The notes under the pieces were generated by a model. It made no database searches. It was given only the letters and a program-made list of their open reading frames with translations, and was not told the origin of the DNA. Below, piece by piece: positions 51,847 through 51,854 of a DNA stretch of 51,854 nucleotides. Position 1 is the stretch's first letter; every line of letters starts with the position of its first letter. Source of the DNA: Anaeroplasmataceae bacterium (GTDB taxonomy: Bacteria > Bacillota_I > Bacilli_A > Acholeplasmatales > Anaeroplasmataceae); the NCBI GenBank assembly GCA_020025015.1, contig JAHHSV010000007.1, positions 1-51,854 on the forward strand, read 5' to 3'. The position numbers were made by a program, and so were the translations under genes.

Positions 51847-51854
51847 CTTATAAA

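Noticed and set aside
1..51854. CRISPR array, insertion sequence or prophage
   Set aside because: No regularly spaced repeats, transposase or phage structural genes were seen; DUF5131 alone is not enough to call a prophage.
1..51854. Alternative code with TGA read as Trp
   Set aside because: Trp positions inspected use TGG, and TGA serves as a stop, so the standard code fits.

Overview
The window looks like a chromosomal contig from a low-GC, non-sporulating-type member of the class Bacilli (Erysipelotrichia/RF39-like gut lineages would fit; this is inference). Reasons: AT-rich DNA, HPr kinase with PpaX and WhiA, the ecfA1-ecfA2-ecfT-truA block, a pfkA-pyk pair, AcpS, strong Shine-Dalgarno sites and many extended -10 (TGnTATAAT) promoters. 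Tryptophan is read from TGG in the genes inspected, so the standard code applies. No sporulation genes, CRISPR array or insertion sequence was seen.

Left edge, 1-8556 (minus strand): one tightly packed five-gene operon. In transcription order it encodes a GHKL/MORC-like ATPase, a Z1-domain superfamily II NTPase, a DUF4420 PD-(D/E)XK nuclease, an AIPR protein and an HNH_2 endonuclease cut off by the window start. This is a restriction-like anti-phage locus of the prokaryotic MORC/paraMORC type with no methyltransferase in view, and it is the best candidate for an under-described system here. It reads more AT-rich than the rest and is probably a transferred defence island.

8557-16955: glycerate kinase, a small 84-residue protein, ferritin, tRNA-Ser(GCU), a cation:proton antiporter, then a group IIC intron inserted just after the terminator of tex. 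The intron keeps its RNA core, but its maturase gene has lost the catalytic centre through two internal deletions. 16956-26168 (minus): a seven-gene operon ligA-uvrA-(membrane protein)-hprK-lgt::ppaX-whiA-acpS. Lipoprotein diacylglyceryl transferase and the pyrophosphatase partner of HprK are fused in one chain.

26199-28668 (plus): an ABC exporter operon. 28795-36338: a decayed SUKH-like fragment, pncB, a TetR regulator with a palindromic operator candidate, pcrA, a YkpA/YbiT-type ABC-F protein and an rRNA m5C methyltransferase. 36349-40374: pfkA-pyk-glnS. 40580-46525: CBS and DUF5131 genes, exoA-ecfA1-ecfA2-ecfT-truA and a DUF5662 gene. 46608-51648: a membrane protein with an acidic tail, transketolase, a small membrane protein, an AbiEi/DUF6088-like protein and serS in one operon. 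The right edge carries the start of a response-regulator gene that loses homology after about 15 codons.
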